The notes under the pieces: generated by a model | Seen by the model: the letters and a program-made list of their open reading frames with translations, nothing else | What the model was told of the DNA's origin: nothing | Database searches by the model: none | Origin: Thermoguttaceae bacterium | GTDB taxonomy: Bacteria; Planctomycetota; Planctomycetia; Pirellulales; Thermoguttaceae | Assembly (NCBI GenBank): GCA_017441605.1 | Contig: JAFRXD010000078.1 | Coordinates: forward strand, 1-64,000 | Direction: 5' to 3' | Length of the DNA: 64,000 nt | Shown here: positions 26,608 through 35,937 of the stretch, in pieces | How positions within the stretch are numbered: the stretch's first letter is position 1 | Layout of the letters: every line of letters starts with the position of its first letter | Program-made: the position numbers and the translations under genes

Positions 26608-29041
26608 ATTGGTCGTCCCATTCGTTGTATTTTCCGGGCAATTTGGAGTTGAGAGTCGCCCAGAAGGGATGTTGCCGATCGGCGCGGGTTCTCGCGTCTT
26701 CGAGGATAACGCGCGAGCTGGCGGGGACCAGCCCGTTCTGTGGCGTGAGCTTTCTTCCGTTGAACGTAACCTCCATTTTGCGCTCGAAATCGAGCGCCTC
26801 GGGGGACAGAAAGATCACGGCTCGGTCGGCGGTGGACTTAACGCGCAGGGCGTTGTCGACGATCTTGAAGAACTCGGTTTTGGCGGGCTGGTATCGCCCG
26901 GTTCTCGATTCGACGAAGAGGGGGTCGAGCATCGATTTCTCGGGGAAGTCGAATAGCTCGACAGACCAGAAGAAATTGTCCCAGGGTCTGATCGAATAGA
27001 CGACGCGCTCTTCTTGGAAGAAGAATCGCCTCGTCTTCATCGTCGCCCAGTCGAAAATTCTGGTGGTTTCCTCGGGGAACGGCTCGGCGCCTCGCCCTTT
27101 GAATTGCGAATAGGTCATGTCGAACGGCTTGGAGAGATCCATGCCCCAGTCGAGGGTTTCCCGGCTTTTCGCCATTTTTCCGCCGTCGAGCTCTCCGCCG
27201 ATCGCGTAAAGGGGGACAAATTCGCCGTTTCGTTTGAGCAACGGGGTGAGGAAATTCGCGGAGCCGCAAATCGGAACGCACCCCGCCCAAAGATCCGGAT
27301 GCGCCAGCGCGAGATCCCAGGCGAGGTCGCCTCCCGACTGAAAGCCGGAAATGAAAACGCGATCCGCGTCGATCGAAAAGGTTCTTTCCGCGTCGCGCAG
27401 GCAATAGAGAACGGAGGCGCAAGAAACCGCCGAACCTTCGCGCGCGTCGCCGCCGGCTCTCCAGTTGGGAGCGATGACGATATATCCGAACCGTCCGGCT
27501 TGCCCGTACCGCTCGCCGGTTTTTCTGCCTTGCGCGTTCGTCTTTTCGACCCAAGGCCCGCACCACCAGTTGAGCTGCTGAACGGGGGAGGATCGCTCGC
27601 CGTTCAGGGTAACGACGACGGGGTATTTCCGATTGGGGTCGTACTCCGGGGGGAGTTGGACGAGGTACGAGAAGGTTTTGCCCGCCTGGAAGGAGGGAAC
27701 GGTAATCTCGTAAAAGAAGGGCTTGTCGCGGGTGGAGCGGGGTGGGCTCTTCGGGGGCTTCATCACGGCGAGAATTCTCGCGATTTGCTGGGGATTCGAG
27801 GCTTCCTCGGCGCGAATTTCGTCCCAAAGTTGGGCGCGGCGAGTCGGCTCGTCCTCCAAGAGATAGCGTCGAACGAGGCGCCGGACGCGATACATCGAGG
27901 TCGCGAACTCCAAGCGATCGTCGGTGGCGACGTTGCCGACGAGCCATCCGCTTAGGGCGAGGGCGAGTTTTTGGGAGTCGTTGAGCGAGCCGTCGTTTTC
28001 CGCTTGTTTAAAGGCGGCGAACCTTCCGAGCGTATTGGGGTTGAGCTCTTTTTCTATTTCGACGACGATCGAGGAGGCGTCCTTCTTCTGCTCGGGATCC
28101 TCGACGGCGGCGAGGAGCTCTTGGAGCCGCCCCAGAACGCGGGAGCGCTCTTCGTCCTCTTCCTCGCACTGCCGGCGCATGCGGCGAATCGCTTGGATTT
28201 TTTCGGGGGAAACGCGATCCGCCTCGAACGCGGCGAGGAGTTCCCTGACCTTTTTGTGCTGCCCCGAATTGCGGCGCAACTCGAGCTCGCCGAGAAGCCG
28301 CTCGGCGGCGAGCTGTTTGATGAGGCGCAGAGCGGAGTCGAGTTTCGTCGCTTCCTCGTCCGATTGGAAGTCGTCGACGATTTCCTTTAACTCCTCGATC
28401 GCTTGTTCGTACAGGGAGGCTTGGACGTAGAACTGATAAATGCGGAGCCGATCGTCGAGAGACTTGGGATCGATCTGTTTTTTAATCAACGCGGTGAGGG
28501 TGGCACGCGGCAGAGTATGGGGCGACAGCCGCATGTCGAGATTGCTCGTCAGCCCTTGGACGCGGACGTAAGTGGGGGCGATTTCGGTGATTCCCTGCGC
28601 GATCGGGACGCCGGAGGCGATAATCGTCCGCCGTCCGAACTCGTCGAAATCGGAGGTCGCGCGGTAGGAGCCCAAAATCGCGATGCGATCGTTGGGGTTT
28701 TCGTCGACGCGCTGCTTGATTTTGAAGGTCTCCATCGCGGAAGTCGAATCGTCGAGAATCAGATCGGCGATCGCGTTTTTGGGGACGTAAATTCTGCGCA
28801 ACTGGTCGTCGATGGCGACGATTTTTTCGGACTGAACGGGGGAGGAATCGCGCTCTTTTTTCGACTCGGTCGTTTCGACGACGCTTCTAGTCCGGAAGAT
28901 CTCTCCGATGTAGAGCCTTCCGTCTTTCATCACGACGCGGGTCTGCGCGGCTTGGAGATTCGCCGAGGCGAGCGAGACGAGCGAGAGCGTCGTCGCCATG
29001 GCCAGCGCGATTCCGATCGTTTTCAATTCTTGACGCGACAT
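26606..29041 (-). CDS. Secreted alpha/beta-hydrolase (esterase/PHB-depolymerase-like) with long helical N-terminal region
   Basis: 811 residues; signal peptide MSRQELKTIGIALAMATTLS with cleavage after about residue 32. Residues 35-400 have no family I recognise: an early beta segment (TRVVMKDGRLYIGEIF) then Arg/Glu-rich helical repeats resembling TPR/coiled-coil spacers (LYEQAIEELKEIVDDF). The C-terminal domain is an alpha/beta hydrolase: YEITVPSFQAGKTFSYLVQL, YPVVVTLNGERS and nucleophile elbow ISGFQSGGDLAWDLAL (Ser in GxSxG), then VPLYAIGGELDGG and a late segment with candidate acid and His. This arrangement is common among planctomycete phospholipase/carboxylesterase-like proteins. Monocistronic. 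Substrate unknown; ester cleavage on a polysaccharide or lipid is plausible. Confidence 0.8.
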   Translation of the reverse strand: MSRQELKTIGIALAMATTLSLVSLASANLQAAQTRVVMKDGRLYIGEIFRTRSVVETTESKKERDSSPVQSEKIVAIDDQLRRIYVPKNAIADLILDDSTSAMETFKIKQRVDENPNDRIAILGSYRATSDFDEFGRRTIIASGVPIAQGITEIAPTYVRVQGLTSNLDMRLSPHTLPRATLTALIKKQIDPKSLDDRLRIYQFYVQASLYEQAIEELKEIVDDFQSDEEATKLDSALRLIKQLAAERLLGELELRRNSGQHKKVRELLAAFEADRVSPEKIQAIRRMRRQCEEEDEERSRVLGRLQELLAAVEDPEQKKDASSIVVEIEKELNPNTLGRFAAFKQAENDGSLNDSQKLALALSGWLVGNVATDDRLEFATSMYRVRRLVRRYLLEDEPTRRAQLWDEIRAEEASNPQQIARILAVMKPPKSPPRSTRDKPFFYEITVPSFQAGKTFSYLVQLPPEYDPNRKYPVVVTLNGERSSPVQQLNWWCGPWVEKTNAQGRKTGERYGQAGRFGYIVIAPNWRAGGDAREGSAVSCASVLYCLRDAERTFSIDADRVFISGFQSGGDLAWDLALAHPDLWAGCVPICGSANFLTPLLKRNGEFVPLYAIGGELDGGKMAKSRETLDWGMDLSKPFDMTYSQFKGRGAEPFPEETTRIFDWATMKTRRFFFQEERVVYSIRPWDNFFWSVELFDFPEKSMLDPLFVESRTGRYQPAKTEFFKIVDNALRVKSTADRAVIFLSPEALDFERKMEVTFNGRKLTPQNGLVPASSRVILEDARTRADRQHPFWATLNSKLPGKYNEWDDQ

Positions 29042-29212
29042 ACCGAATCCATTAAAATAAAGTTTCGCGAAGAGGGCGTTCGGGGTCGAGCTTCGCGCTC
29101 GTCTTCTCGAGCGGTTTGGACGCTCGCGCCGACGAAATAGTTTCCTCGCGGAAGCTCGTTTTGGTCGTCGGACGCGCCGCCCCCTTATCGTCTAAACGGC
29201 AAAATTTCTCTT

Positions 29213-29231
29213 CGAGGTAAATTTTACCTCG
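29213..29231. promoter_or_regulatory. Perfect 19-bp palindrome, candidate operator
   Basis: CGAGGTAAA, a central T, then TTTACCTCG: perfect dyad of 9 bp per arm, AT-rich at the centre, 52 bp upstream of the GTG of the zinc-ribbon protein gene and in the 242-bp divergent gap with the hydrolase gene. The centre is too tight for an RNA hairpin, so a dimeric repressor site is more likely than a terminator. The regulator is unknown. Confidence 0.45.
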
Positions 29232-29283
29232 CGAGAACGTCCGTTTTTCTTATTTAGCGCAAATTAACGTCGAGATCGAAGAA

Positions 29284-30399
29284 GTGAGCGAAACGGTTTC
29301 CATATACTGTCCCCATTGCGGGCGCGAGCAGCGGATATCCGCGAAACTTCAGGGATGCTCGACGCTTTGCGCGGTTTGCCGTCGCGGGTTCGTCGTCCCG
29401 ACGATCGATCCGGGATTTCGCCAGGTTCAGCCGCCGCCGATTAAGAAAGCTCCCCGATCGGAAGGGAGCGGGAATCGGAATCGCTCCGACGAGCGAGAGG
29501 CGCCGCGACGCCCCGACTCGCGCGAGGATTTGCGGAAGCGCGATTCCGGCGGCAAATCGAGCGTCGTGACGATTCGCTCGTATTTGAAGCCGGAACGCTC
29601 CAAACGGCTCGATATTGGCAAGACGCTAAAACTGGACTGGTTTCGGCGAGGGGAACCGGAGGAGCCCGAGGAGCCGGACGTGTTCCTCGCGGAACGGGAT
29701 CTGTCGGACGAGGAGTTTTTCGACCGTCTGACGGCGGAACCGGTCGCGCGCGGTCCCGTTCGGGGCGGGGACGTGAAAGCGCCGCCGGTTTACGTTCCGA
29801 AGCCGGTCAAGATTCCTTGGTCGCAACGGGTCGATTTCGTCAAACTCGGATTGCGCTTGGGGGCGCTCGCCGTCGTCCTCGGATTGGTCGCGTTCGGGGC
29901 GTCTTTTGTTTTGCGGGTTTCTAGCCCGAAATACGCGCGTCTTTCGGGGGGCGGACCGGAAAAAGTCCGGGTCTTTGGCCGGGCGGTTTTCCCGAGCGAA
30001 ACGGGCGAATTGGAAGGGGACGAGGGGGCTTTTCTGTTCTTTTTTCCGGATCGCCCGTTCGAGACGCCCTTGAGTTTGGGGGGCGCCGCGCCCCAAAGGA
30101 AGACGCCGTCGAAAGACGACGAGTTTTGCGTTAAGCTCGCGGCGAACGGCGGAGCTTTTGAAAGCGCGGGGTTCGACGGCAATTTCGACGCCGAGCTTCC
30201 CGCGCAAGGGGTCTATAAAATCCTGGTCGTCTCCGCCAACGCGTTCGGGGACTCCTCTCGCGTCGATCCCGAGACGGTTCGCGAAATAGGAAAGTATCTT
30301 TATCGCCCCGAGAACTTGTTGGGGAACAAGTTTTACTGGGCGACGAAGAATCTCGACTCGGAAAGCGGTCGGGATTTGTATTTCAACGCCAACGAGTAG
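29284..30399 (+). CDS. Zinc-ribbon membrane protein, hypothetical
   Basis: 371 residues starting at GTG 29284 (weak GAAGAA upstream). The first 33 residues form a zinc-ribbon-like knot (YCPHCGRE...LCAVCRRGF; Cys 9, 12, 29, 32), which fixes the start because the knot begins at residue 8. Residues 45-180 are charged and probably disordered. One membrane helix (about 188-210, GALAVVLGLVAFGASFVL) precedes an external beta-rich domain (VRVFGRAVFPSETGELEGDE; VYKILVVSANAFGD) that resembles the small Ig/carboxypeptidase-regulatory-like domains common in planctomycete surface proteins. It overlaps the 3' end of the convergent hydE by 17 bp. Function unknown. Confidence 0.8.
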   Translation: MSETVSIYCPHCGREQRISAKLQGCSTLCAVCRRGFVVPTIDPGFRQVQPPPIKKAPRSEGSGNRNRSDEREAPRRPDSREDLRKRDSGGKSSVVTIRSYLKPERSKRLDIGKTLKLDWFRRGEPEEPEEPDVFLAERDLSDEEFFDRLTAEPVARGPVRGGDVKAPPVYVPKPVKIPWSQRVDFVKLGLRLGALAVVLGLVAFGASFVLRVSSPKYARLSGGGPEKVRVFGRAVFPSETGELEGDEGAFLFFFPDRPFETPLSLGGAAPQRKTPSKDDEFCVKLAANGGAFESAGFDGNFDAELPAQGVYKILVVSANAFGDSSRVDPETVREIGKYLYRPENLLGNKFYWATKNLDSESGRDLYFNANE

Positions 30400-31552
30400 C
30401 GCCGCTCGAGCGCTCGAGGAATCGCGGGGAGGCTCCGCTTCCTTTTCCTGGAAAGCGCCCGATTTCGGCGATTTGATCAAGCGCGGTTTGGAGCGTCTTT
30501 TCGGCGCTCTCGGTCGTTCCCGATTTGTTGGGGTAGATCTCGTAGAGACTTCGATATTTCGTCGGGGTTAGGTTGGGCATAACGACGTTGGCGCCGCGCT
30601 CGAGTCCCCCTTTGCGCCCTCGTTTGGCGTCGAGGGTGGCGAGCGCGGTCGTGCTCGGAATATTGGCGTCGGGGCATAGAACGCGCGCGAGCGCGACCGT
30701 CTTTAGCGCGGTCTCGAGATCGTTCGGAACCTGCTCGCTCGTCGCGGGATAGACGAATTGTTTGTTGGAGGGAAGGGGAATCTCTCGCTCGCTTTTGGGC
30801 GCGTCGTCGGGAAGGGGAATCGTTTTCCAGAGACCGTCGCGCTTTTCGAGCCGTCCCAACGGGGTCGAGCGGTGCGGGATGTAGGCTCCGCAGCCTATCA
30901 TGTCGAGATCGAGCTCGCGGAAGAGCGCGAGGTCGCGCGCGAGATCGCGAAAGGTCTGGCCGGGAATGCCGATCATTACTCCGCTTCCTATTTCGTAACC
31001 GATTTCTCTCAGACGTTTTAGCAGCGCGATTCGATCGGCGGGCTCGTTTTCGTCGGCGGAGGGATGGATCGCGCGATAGAGCTCGGGATTCGAGGTTTCG
31101 AAGCGCAGGAGGTACCGGTCGGCTCCGGCGCGCTTCCACAATTCCCACTCGGAATCGGAGCGCTCGCCTAGACTTAGCGTAATCGCGAGTTCAAATCGCC
31201 CCTTGATTTCGGCGACGAGCTCGGCGACGAAATCGGCGTCGAGCGCGAGGTCTTCCCCCGCCTGCAAGACGAGGGTTCCAAATCCTCGGGAGGCGGCGAA
31301 GGAGGCGCCGTCGAGAATTTCCTCGCGGGTCATTCGGTATCGCGCGATGGTTCGGGAGGCTCGAACGCCGCAGTACAAGCAGTTGCGACGACAATAGTTG
31401 GAGATTTCCAGAAGTCCCCGGAACCAGACCGCGTCTCCGACGCGGTCGCGCCGGAGTCGGTCGGCGGCATGGAAAAGCTCGGCGAGTTTTTCCTCGTCGG
31501 TTTCTCGCAGCCAATTGGCGATTTCCGCCTCGTCGATTTTGGAATTTAGCAT
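30383..31552 (-). CDS. hydE: [FeFe]-hydrogenase H-cluster maturase HydE (radical SAM)
   Basis: 389 residues from ATG 31552 (GAGAAAGACGAG upstream); the TTG 7 codons earlier is less likely. Radical SAM enzyme that acts in assembly of the diiron subcluster of [FeFe]-hydrogenase. Motif LEISNYCRRNCLYCGVR with Cys 54, 58 and 61 (CX3CX2C), then LQAGEDLALD, LRFETSNPELYRAIHP and GSGVMIGIPGQTFRDLA, which are characteristic of HydE rather than BioB or HydG. The C-terminal GANVVMPNLTPTKYRSLYEIYPNK also fits HydE. HydF, HydG and the hydrogenase itself are not in the window. It implies fermentative hydrogen metabolism in an anaerobe, if the partners exist elsewhere. Confidence 0.9.
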   Translation of the reverse strand: MLNSKIDEAEIANWLRETDEEKLAELFHAADRLRRDRVGDAVWFRGLLEISNYCRRNCLYCGVRASRTIARYRMTREEILDGASFAASRGFGTLVLQAGEDLALDADFVAELVAEIKGRFELAITLSLGERSDSEWELWKRAGADRYLLRFETSNPELYRAIHPSADENEPADRIALLKRLREIGYEIGSGVMIGIPGQTFRDLARDLALFRELDLDMIGCGAYIPHRSTPLGRLEKRDGLWKTIPLPDDAPKSEREIPLPSNKQFVYPATSEQVPNDLETALKTVALARVLCPDANIPSTTALATLDAKRGRKGGLERGANVVMPNLTPTKYRSLYEIYPNKSGTTESAEKTLQTALDQIAEIGRFPGKGSGASPRFLERSSGATRWR

Positions 31553-31583
31553 GGCTCGTCTTTCTCTCGACAAAAAATATCGC

Positions 31584-31620
31584 TAAAAAAACCGCGCGAC
31601 TCGGATTGCGCCGCGCGGTT
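31584..31620 (-). terminator. Terminator of the tauE-to-GHL10 block
   Basis: On the minus strand AACCGCGCG pairs with CGCGCGGTT and is followed by seven T. It lies 31 bp after the GHL10 stop and just upstream of hydE. Confidence 0.85.
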
Positions 31621-31650
31621 TAATCGTCGTTTTCCAAAGAACCGCGCGAA

Positions 31651-32859
31651 TTACGGTTTCGTTTCGCTCCAATGATCCGCGCCGTACTTTTCGACCGGCT
31701 CGCAAGCGGGGGCGCCCGGTTTGAAGCTGTGGGCGGTGAAGAAGACTTGCCCGTCGACTTCTGGGGAGCTCGCCATGTACTCGAGTTGTCGGGTCAGTTC
31801 GCTCGGGTCGCGCCACGCTTCGGTCTTGGAGTTGGGATCGACGCGATACGCGGCGGTTCCGATATAGAGTTTGACGTTAGTGTCTTTCACGACGTCGGAC
31901 CACCAGTCGGTCAGGATTTTGAAGTCGGCGATTTTAAACCCGATGTGCCAGTAGATTTGCGGAACGACGTAATCGATCTTTTCGTCTTTGATCCATCCGC
32001 GAACGTCGGCGTAAAGGTTGTAGTAGCATTGGTTGCCGTTCGTTTCGCTTCCGAGCGGATTGCTCGATTTGTTCGCCCAAATTCCGGCGGGACTAACGCC
32101 CCAGACGACGCCGGGTCGCGCGCTATGGATCTCTTTTCCCGCCGCCTCGATCAAGAGGTCGACGTTGTGGCGGCGCCAGTCCTCGATATTGTCGAAGTCT
32201 TTGCCGTATTCCTTAAAGGTTTCCTCGTCCTCGGTTAGGTTGCGCTCGGGATAAAAGTAGTCGTCGATATGGATTCCGTCGACGTCGTAGTTCTTAACGA
32301 TTTCGACCATTCCGTCGACGACGAGTTGGCGAACCTCGGGCAGCCCGGGATTGAGGTAGAAGCGATCGCCGTGTTTGAAGGTCCATTCCGGGTGAACGCG
32401 CGCGGGGTTGTTTTCCGCGAGGTCTTCCAGCGCCTTTCGGCCGACGGTAACGCGGTACGGGTTGACCCAGGCGTGAAGCTGAATCCCTCGCTTATGCGCT
32501 TCTTTGACCCAATAGTCGAGGGCGTCGAAGTTTTGGTCGGGGGCTTTGCCCTGCTCGCCGGAGAGGAATCCGGACCAGGGGTAGATTTTCGAGGGATAGA
32601 ACGCGTCGCCCATGGGGCGAACTTGGAGGAAGATCGCGTTCAGGCGGAGCTCGACGGCGCGATCGAGCCATTGGTCGGCTTCGACGCGCATTTGATCGGC
32701 GCTAAGTCCCGGTTTGGACGGGAAGTCGATATTGGAGACGCTGGAGACCCAGACGCCGTGGAGTTGGGTCGTCTCGTCCTTCGCTTGCAGCGCGGAGGAG
32801 AAGGCGAGCGCGAGGAGCCCGATCGCGAGCGAAGGGACGATTCGTTTTAAGTTAAACAT
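31651..32859 (-). CDS. Secreted glycosyl-hydrolase-like 10 (GHL10, YngK-like) protein
   Basis: 402 residues; signal peptide MFNLKRIVPSLAIGLLALAF with cleavage after LQA. The protein begins the family domain with LHGVWVSSVSNIDFPSKPG and AVELRLNAIFLQVRPMGDAF, continues YWVKEAHKRGIQLHAWVNPY and VDGIHIDDYFYPE (putative acid residues in the TIM barrel), and ends with KIDYVVPQIYWHIGF. This is the DUF187/GHL10 family, secreted or lipoprotein hydrolases thought to act on peptidoglycan or glycans. Last gene of the minus-strand block, 12 bp after the methyltransferase gene and followed by a clear terminator. Confidence 0.92.
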   Translation of the reverse strand: MFNLKRIVPSLAIGLLALAFSSALQAKDETTQLHGVWVSSVSNIDFPSKPGLSADQMRVEADQWLDRAVELRLNAIFLQVRPMGDAFYPSKIYPWSGFLSGEQGKAPDQNFDALDYWVKEAHKRGIQLHAWVNPYRVTVGRKALEDLAENNPARVHPEWTFKHGDRFYLNPGLPEVRQLVVDGMVEIVKNYDVDGIHIDDYFYPERNLTEDEETFKEYGKDFDNIEDWRRHNVDLLIEAAGKEIHSARPGVVWGVSPAGIWANKSSNPLGSETNGNQCYYNLYADVRGWIKDEKIDYVVPQIYWHIGFKIADFKILTDWWSDVVKDTNVKLYIGTAAYRVDPNSKTEAWRDPSELTRQLEYMASSPEVDGQVFFTAHSFKPGAPACEPVEKYGADHWSETKP

Positions 32860-32871
32860 AAGTTATTTCTC

Positions 32872-33879
32872 CTAGTCGGCGGGTTTTTGCGCCGCGACAA
32901 CGGCGGACATGTCGTCGGCGGGGATCGCGAGTCGCGCGTTTTGGAACCCCGCCTTTTCGAGCGCGGAAATCGTTTCTCGCGCGGAGTAGACTTTTCCTTT
33001 CAACGTTCGAACGGTCATATTTAACCCGAAGAACGCGGCGGCTTTGGGACCGGTTTGATCGTCGCGAATATAGACGTCGCGAACGGCGATCGCGCCCCCC
33101 GGTCGGAGCGCGTCGAACGACTTGCGGAACATCGTTTGGGTCGCGTCGTCGTCCTGCTGATGAATAATCGCGCTAATCCAGACGAAATCGACGTCGGTCG
33201 GGTAGGGATCGACGTAAAAGTCGCCGGGATAGAACTCGACGGAATCGCCGCGAAGGGCGGTTTTCGCTTTGATTTTCGCCTCCTCGATCGCGGCGGGACG
33301 ATCGAACAGAACCGCTTTCGCGCTCGGATTGGGATTTTTGGCGAGGAACTCGAACGAGTAGGTTCCCGACGCGCCTCCCAGGTCGAGCATGCGCTCGAAG
33401 TCGAGCAGACCGACGTTTCGCAACGAGTCGGCGATTTTGGGCGCGAGCCGGTTGGCGACGACGTTCATCGCCAGAACGAAGTCTTGGAACTCGACCAAAG
33501 CGCCGTTGACGCCCGCGACGTCGGGGACGGGAACGCCGTTTTTGAGCGTCCAAGCCAATTGCGACCATCCTCGAGCGCAGTTCGCTTGATGGCGGATCAT
33601 CGGAACGACGGACCGTGGCGAACGCGAGTCGAGGAAGGGCTTTAACGCCTCGGGGACGCGATATTTGCCGTCGTCGATCTCGAGCAAGTCGAGGGACGCG
33701 AGGGCGGCGAGCAGATAGGAAAAGCCTCTGCCGTCGAGGTCGAGCGCTTTCGCCAAGGTCTCCGGGTCGGCGGAACCGCGATCGACAATCGCGGAGAACA
33801 AGTCGAGCTCGCAAGCCGCCATTACTGCGCAAGACGTTTGAAATCCTGCTGTTAAACCGAGCAATTGTTCGGGGGTCAT
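32872..33879 (-). CDS. SAM-dependent methyltransferase, O-methyltransferase (PF00891) type
   Basis: 335 residues, cytoplasmic. N-terminal winged-helix dimerisation domain (CELDLFSAIVDRGSADPETL) is followed by the Rossmann SAM domain: MLDLGGASGTYSFEFLA (motif I), AVLFDRPAAIEEAK, VDFVWISAIIHQQDDDATQ and LRPGGAIAVRDVYI (motif post-I/III). The His pair expected for O-methyltransferases is represented by the IIHQQDD segment. Such proteins methylate phenolic or polyketide hydroxyls. It sits between two secreted enzymes in the same transcriptional run, so whether it shares a pathway with them or is a hitch-hiker is unclear. Confidence 0.88.
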   Translation of the reverse strand: MTPEQLLGLTAGFQTSCAVMAACELDLFSAIVDRGSADPETLAKALDLDGRGFSYLLAALASLDLLEIDDGKYRVPEALKPFLDSRSPRSVVPMIRHQANCARGWSQLAWTLKNGVPVPDVAGVNGALVEFQDFVLAMNVVANRLAPKIADSLRNVGLLDFERMLDLGGASGTYSFEFLAKNPNPSAKAVLFDRPAAIEEAKIKAKTALRGDSVEFYPGDFYVDPYPTDVDFVWISAIIHQQDDDATQTMFRKSFDALRPGGAIAVRDVYIRDDQTGPKAAAFFGLNMTVRTLKGKVYSARETISALEKAGFQNARLAIPADDMSAVVAAQKPAD

Positions 33880-33894
33880 TCGATGCTCTCTCCT

Positions 33895-35901
33895 TTAACG
33901 CGAAACGTTGGCGACTTGTTCGGGGGTCAGCGCCCAAGTATAGACCCTGGCGTTGGCGATACGCCCGGGGAAGAAGAATCTTGACGTCAGACCGGGATTG
34001 ACGTCCCCTCCGACGCAAAACGCTCTCGCGGCGGCATTTTTCGTGAATCGGAATTTGCCTTTCGCCTCGGCTTCGGCGGCGAGTTTTCCGTCGAGGTAGA
34101 GCCGCGCTCGCTCGCCGTCGAAGGTAAACGCCGCCTTGGTCGGCTCTTGGGAGTCGAACGGGACTTCGAGGAACCGATAGTCGGAATCGACCCAATAGCG
34201 AACTTTGAGCGACTTTTGCCCAACGTAATACTCGAATCCCAACCCTCCGCTCTCGGTCGAGCCGAAGATCGAAATCAATTCGGAGTCTTTTTTCAGCGAA
34301 AGATCGAGTTTAAAATTGACGAAGATCGAGATTTCGTTCCCAAAATCGCATTCTCGCGCCTCGGAGAAGGGCGCGATAAACGTTTGGTCGACCCCGTTGA
34401 ACGACGCGGCGACTCCCATGTCGGGAAGGTCGACGATTTGGGGCGCTCCGATCTTCTTAAACTCGACGGCGGGCCGAGATCCGGAAACGTCGATCGGACC
34501 TTTCTCGGGGTCGAAAAGGACGTCGAGGAAGTTGCCTCGCGGGTTCGGATTCGAGCGCGCCGCCTCGTCGACGGGGGCGAGGGTCTCGAACTCGACGACC
34601 AGCGGCTCGGCGGTCTCTTTTTGGAACGCGCCGGTCGCGTAGATTTTGGCGCGAAATTTAGCGGAGGACTCGAGTTCGCGGAGGGTCGCGCGAATCGAGT
34701 CGGCCGGGTTCTTCATGAAATAGTCGGACCAGAAATATCGAGTCGCGACTTCCTTCCAGCCGTCGTCCGTTTCCTTCTCGACGACGACGCGATAGGAGAC
34801 GACGCAAAACTCGTCTTTCGCTTGGGAAAAGCGCAGCGACGCGGCGGAGGCGCGGATTTCGAGAACCTCGACGGACGCGCTCGGGGACCAAGTCGGCGCG
34901 GACGCCGCGTTGAAGCGCGCGTCGGTATGGACGCGCTTATTAAGGTCGAGGGGATCGACGAGGAGATACTCGCGATCGAGGAGGGAGTCGGAGATGACGT
35001 CGTAGAGGCGAATTCGGATCGTATTGTCTTTGTAAACGTCGAAAATCGAGAAGGTTCCCGCCTCGCGGAACGGAACGTCCCCCAGTTGGAAATCGCGCTC
35101 TCGCTCGTAGAGCCCGAGCGCGAAGTAGCTTAGGGACCCGGTTCCGTAACAGGCGAAGGGCCCTTGCCAAATCGCGCGCGGGTCGACGGACGGAATGTGG
35201 GAATGTCCGGAAATGTGAACGATTTGCGGGTATTTCGCGAGAATATCGGCGAGATCGCTCACTCCGGCGTGGAAATCGCCGGGCTTGTCTTGACTTCCGT
35301 AAACGGCGTCGCGAACGCAGTAATGCTGGACGACGAAGACCGGTTTGGTCGGATCGGCTTGGACCGCCTTTTCCAAGTTTTCGTCGAGCCATTCTCGCAA
35401 ATAGACGTAGTCGTTCTCGTCGCAAGTTCCCTTTTCAGGCGAGATGGTAATAAACTGATACCCGTTAATTTCTTGGCGGCGATTCGCCCTCGTTTGGAAC
35501 GTCTCTTCCCAGAGCTTCCGATTGCCGCCGTAATACTCGTGGTTTCCCATCGCGAGAACGCGACGGACCGACGGGGCGAGGTTTTCGTCCAAGATCTTTT
35601 TAAAGGGGTTAAGCTCTTCCGGGACGCCGTGGTTGGAGAAATCCCCCGCGACGAGAAAGGCGTCGAATCGATCGCAAGGTTGGAGGAAGCAAAAGACTTT
35701 CGCCTTTTTGAGGGTCTTGACGAGCCGGACGCGCTCGGCGGACTCGTCGTTGTGGCTCTTGTCGAAGTGGACGTCGCTAACGGCGACGAAACGCAGCGCG
35801 AGCTCGTCGGGATTTTCGTCGGCGACGAGCCGCGAAGGGACGCACAGCGCGAGCGCCGAGGCGCTTAGGAACGTTCGTCGATTGAGGGAAGAATGGGGCA
35901 T
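33895..35901 (-). CDS. Tat-exported metallophosphoesterase with C-terminal LamG-like domain, copy 1
   Basis: 668 residues. Tat-like leader SLNRRTFLSASALALCVPS. Calcineurin-like dinuclear metal site motifs in order: AVSDVHFD, VAGDFSNHG, MGNHEYYGG, FVVQHYCVR and ISGHSHIPS, all in the first 260 residues. A middle region of beta type (RIRLYDVISDSLLDREYLLV) and a C-terminal concanavalin/LamG-like sandwich (SIFVNFKLDLSLKKDSELIS; KAAFTFDGERARLYLDGKLA; RIANARVYTWALTPEQVANV) follow. Expected to hydrolyse phosphoesters outside the cytoplasm, with LamG possibly binding a glycan. Tandem paralogue of the next gene (identical length). Fifteen base pairs separate it from the methyltransferase gene. Confidence 0.9.
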   Translation of the reverse strand: MPHSSLNRRTFLSASALALCVPSRLVADENPDELALRFVAVSDVHFDKSHNDESAERVRLVKTLKKAKVFCFLQPCDRFDAFLVAGDFSNHGVPEELNPFKKILDENLAPSVRRVLAMGNHEYYGGNRKLWEETFQTRANRRQEINGYQFITISPEKGTCDENDYVYLREWLDENLEKAVQADPTKPVFVVQHYCVRDAVYGSQDKPGDFHAGVSDLADILAKYPQIVHISGHSHIPSVDPRAIWQGPFACYGTGSLSYFALGLYERERDFQLGDVPFREAGTFSIFDVYKDNTIRIRLYDVISDSLLDREYLLVDPLDLNKRVHTDARFNAASAPTWSPSASVEVLEIRASAASLRFSQAKDEFCVVSYRVVVEKETDDGWKEVATRYFWSDYFMKNPADSIRATLRELESSAKFRAKIYATGAFQKETAEPLVVEFETLAPVDEAARSNPNPRGNFLDVLFDPEKGPIDVSGSRPAVEFKKIGAPQIVDLPDMGVAASFNGVDQTFIAPFSEARECDFGNEISIFVNFKLDLSLKKDSELISIFGSTESGGLGFEYYVGQKSLKVRYWVDSDYRFLEVPFDSQEPTKAAFTFDGERARLYLDGKLAAEAEAKGKFRFTKNAAARAFCVGGDVNPGLTSRFFFPGRIANARVYTWALTPEQVANVSR

Positions 35902-35937
35902 AAGCGTAAGCTCCTATTCGTCGCTGGCGCGAGGGTT

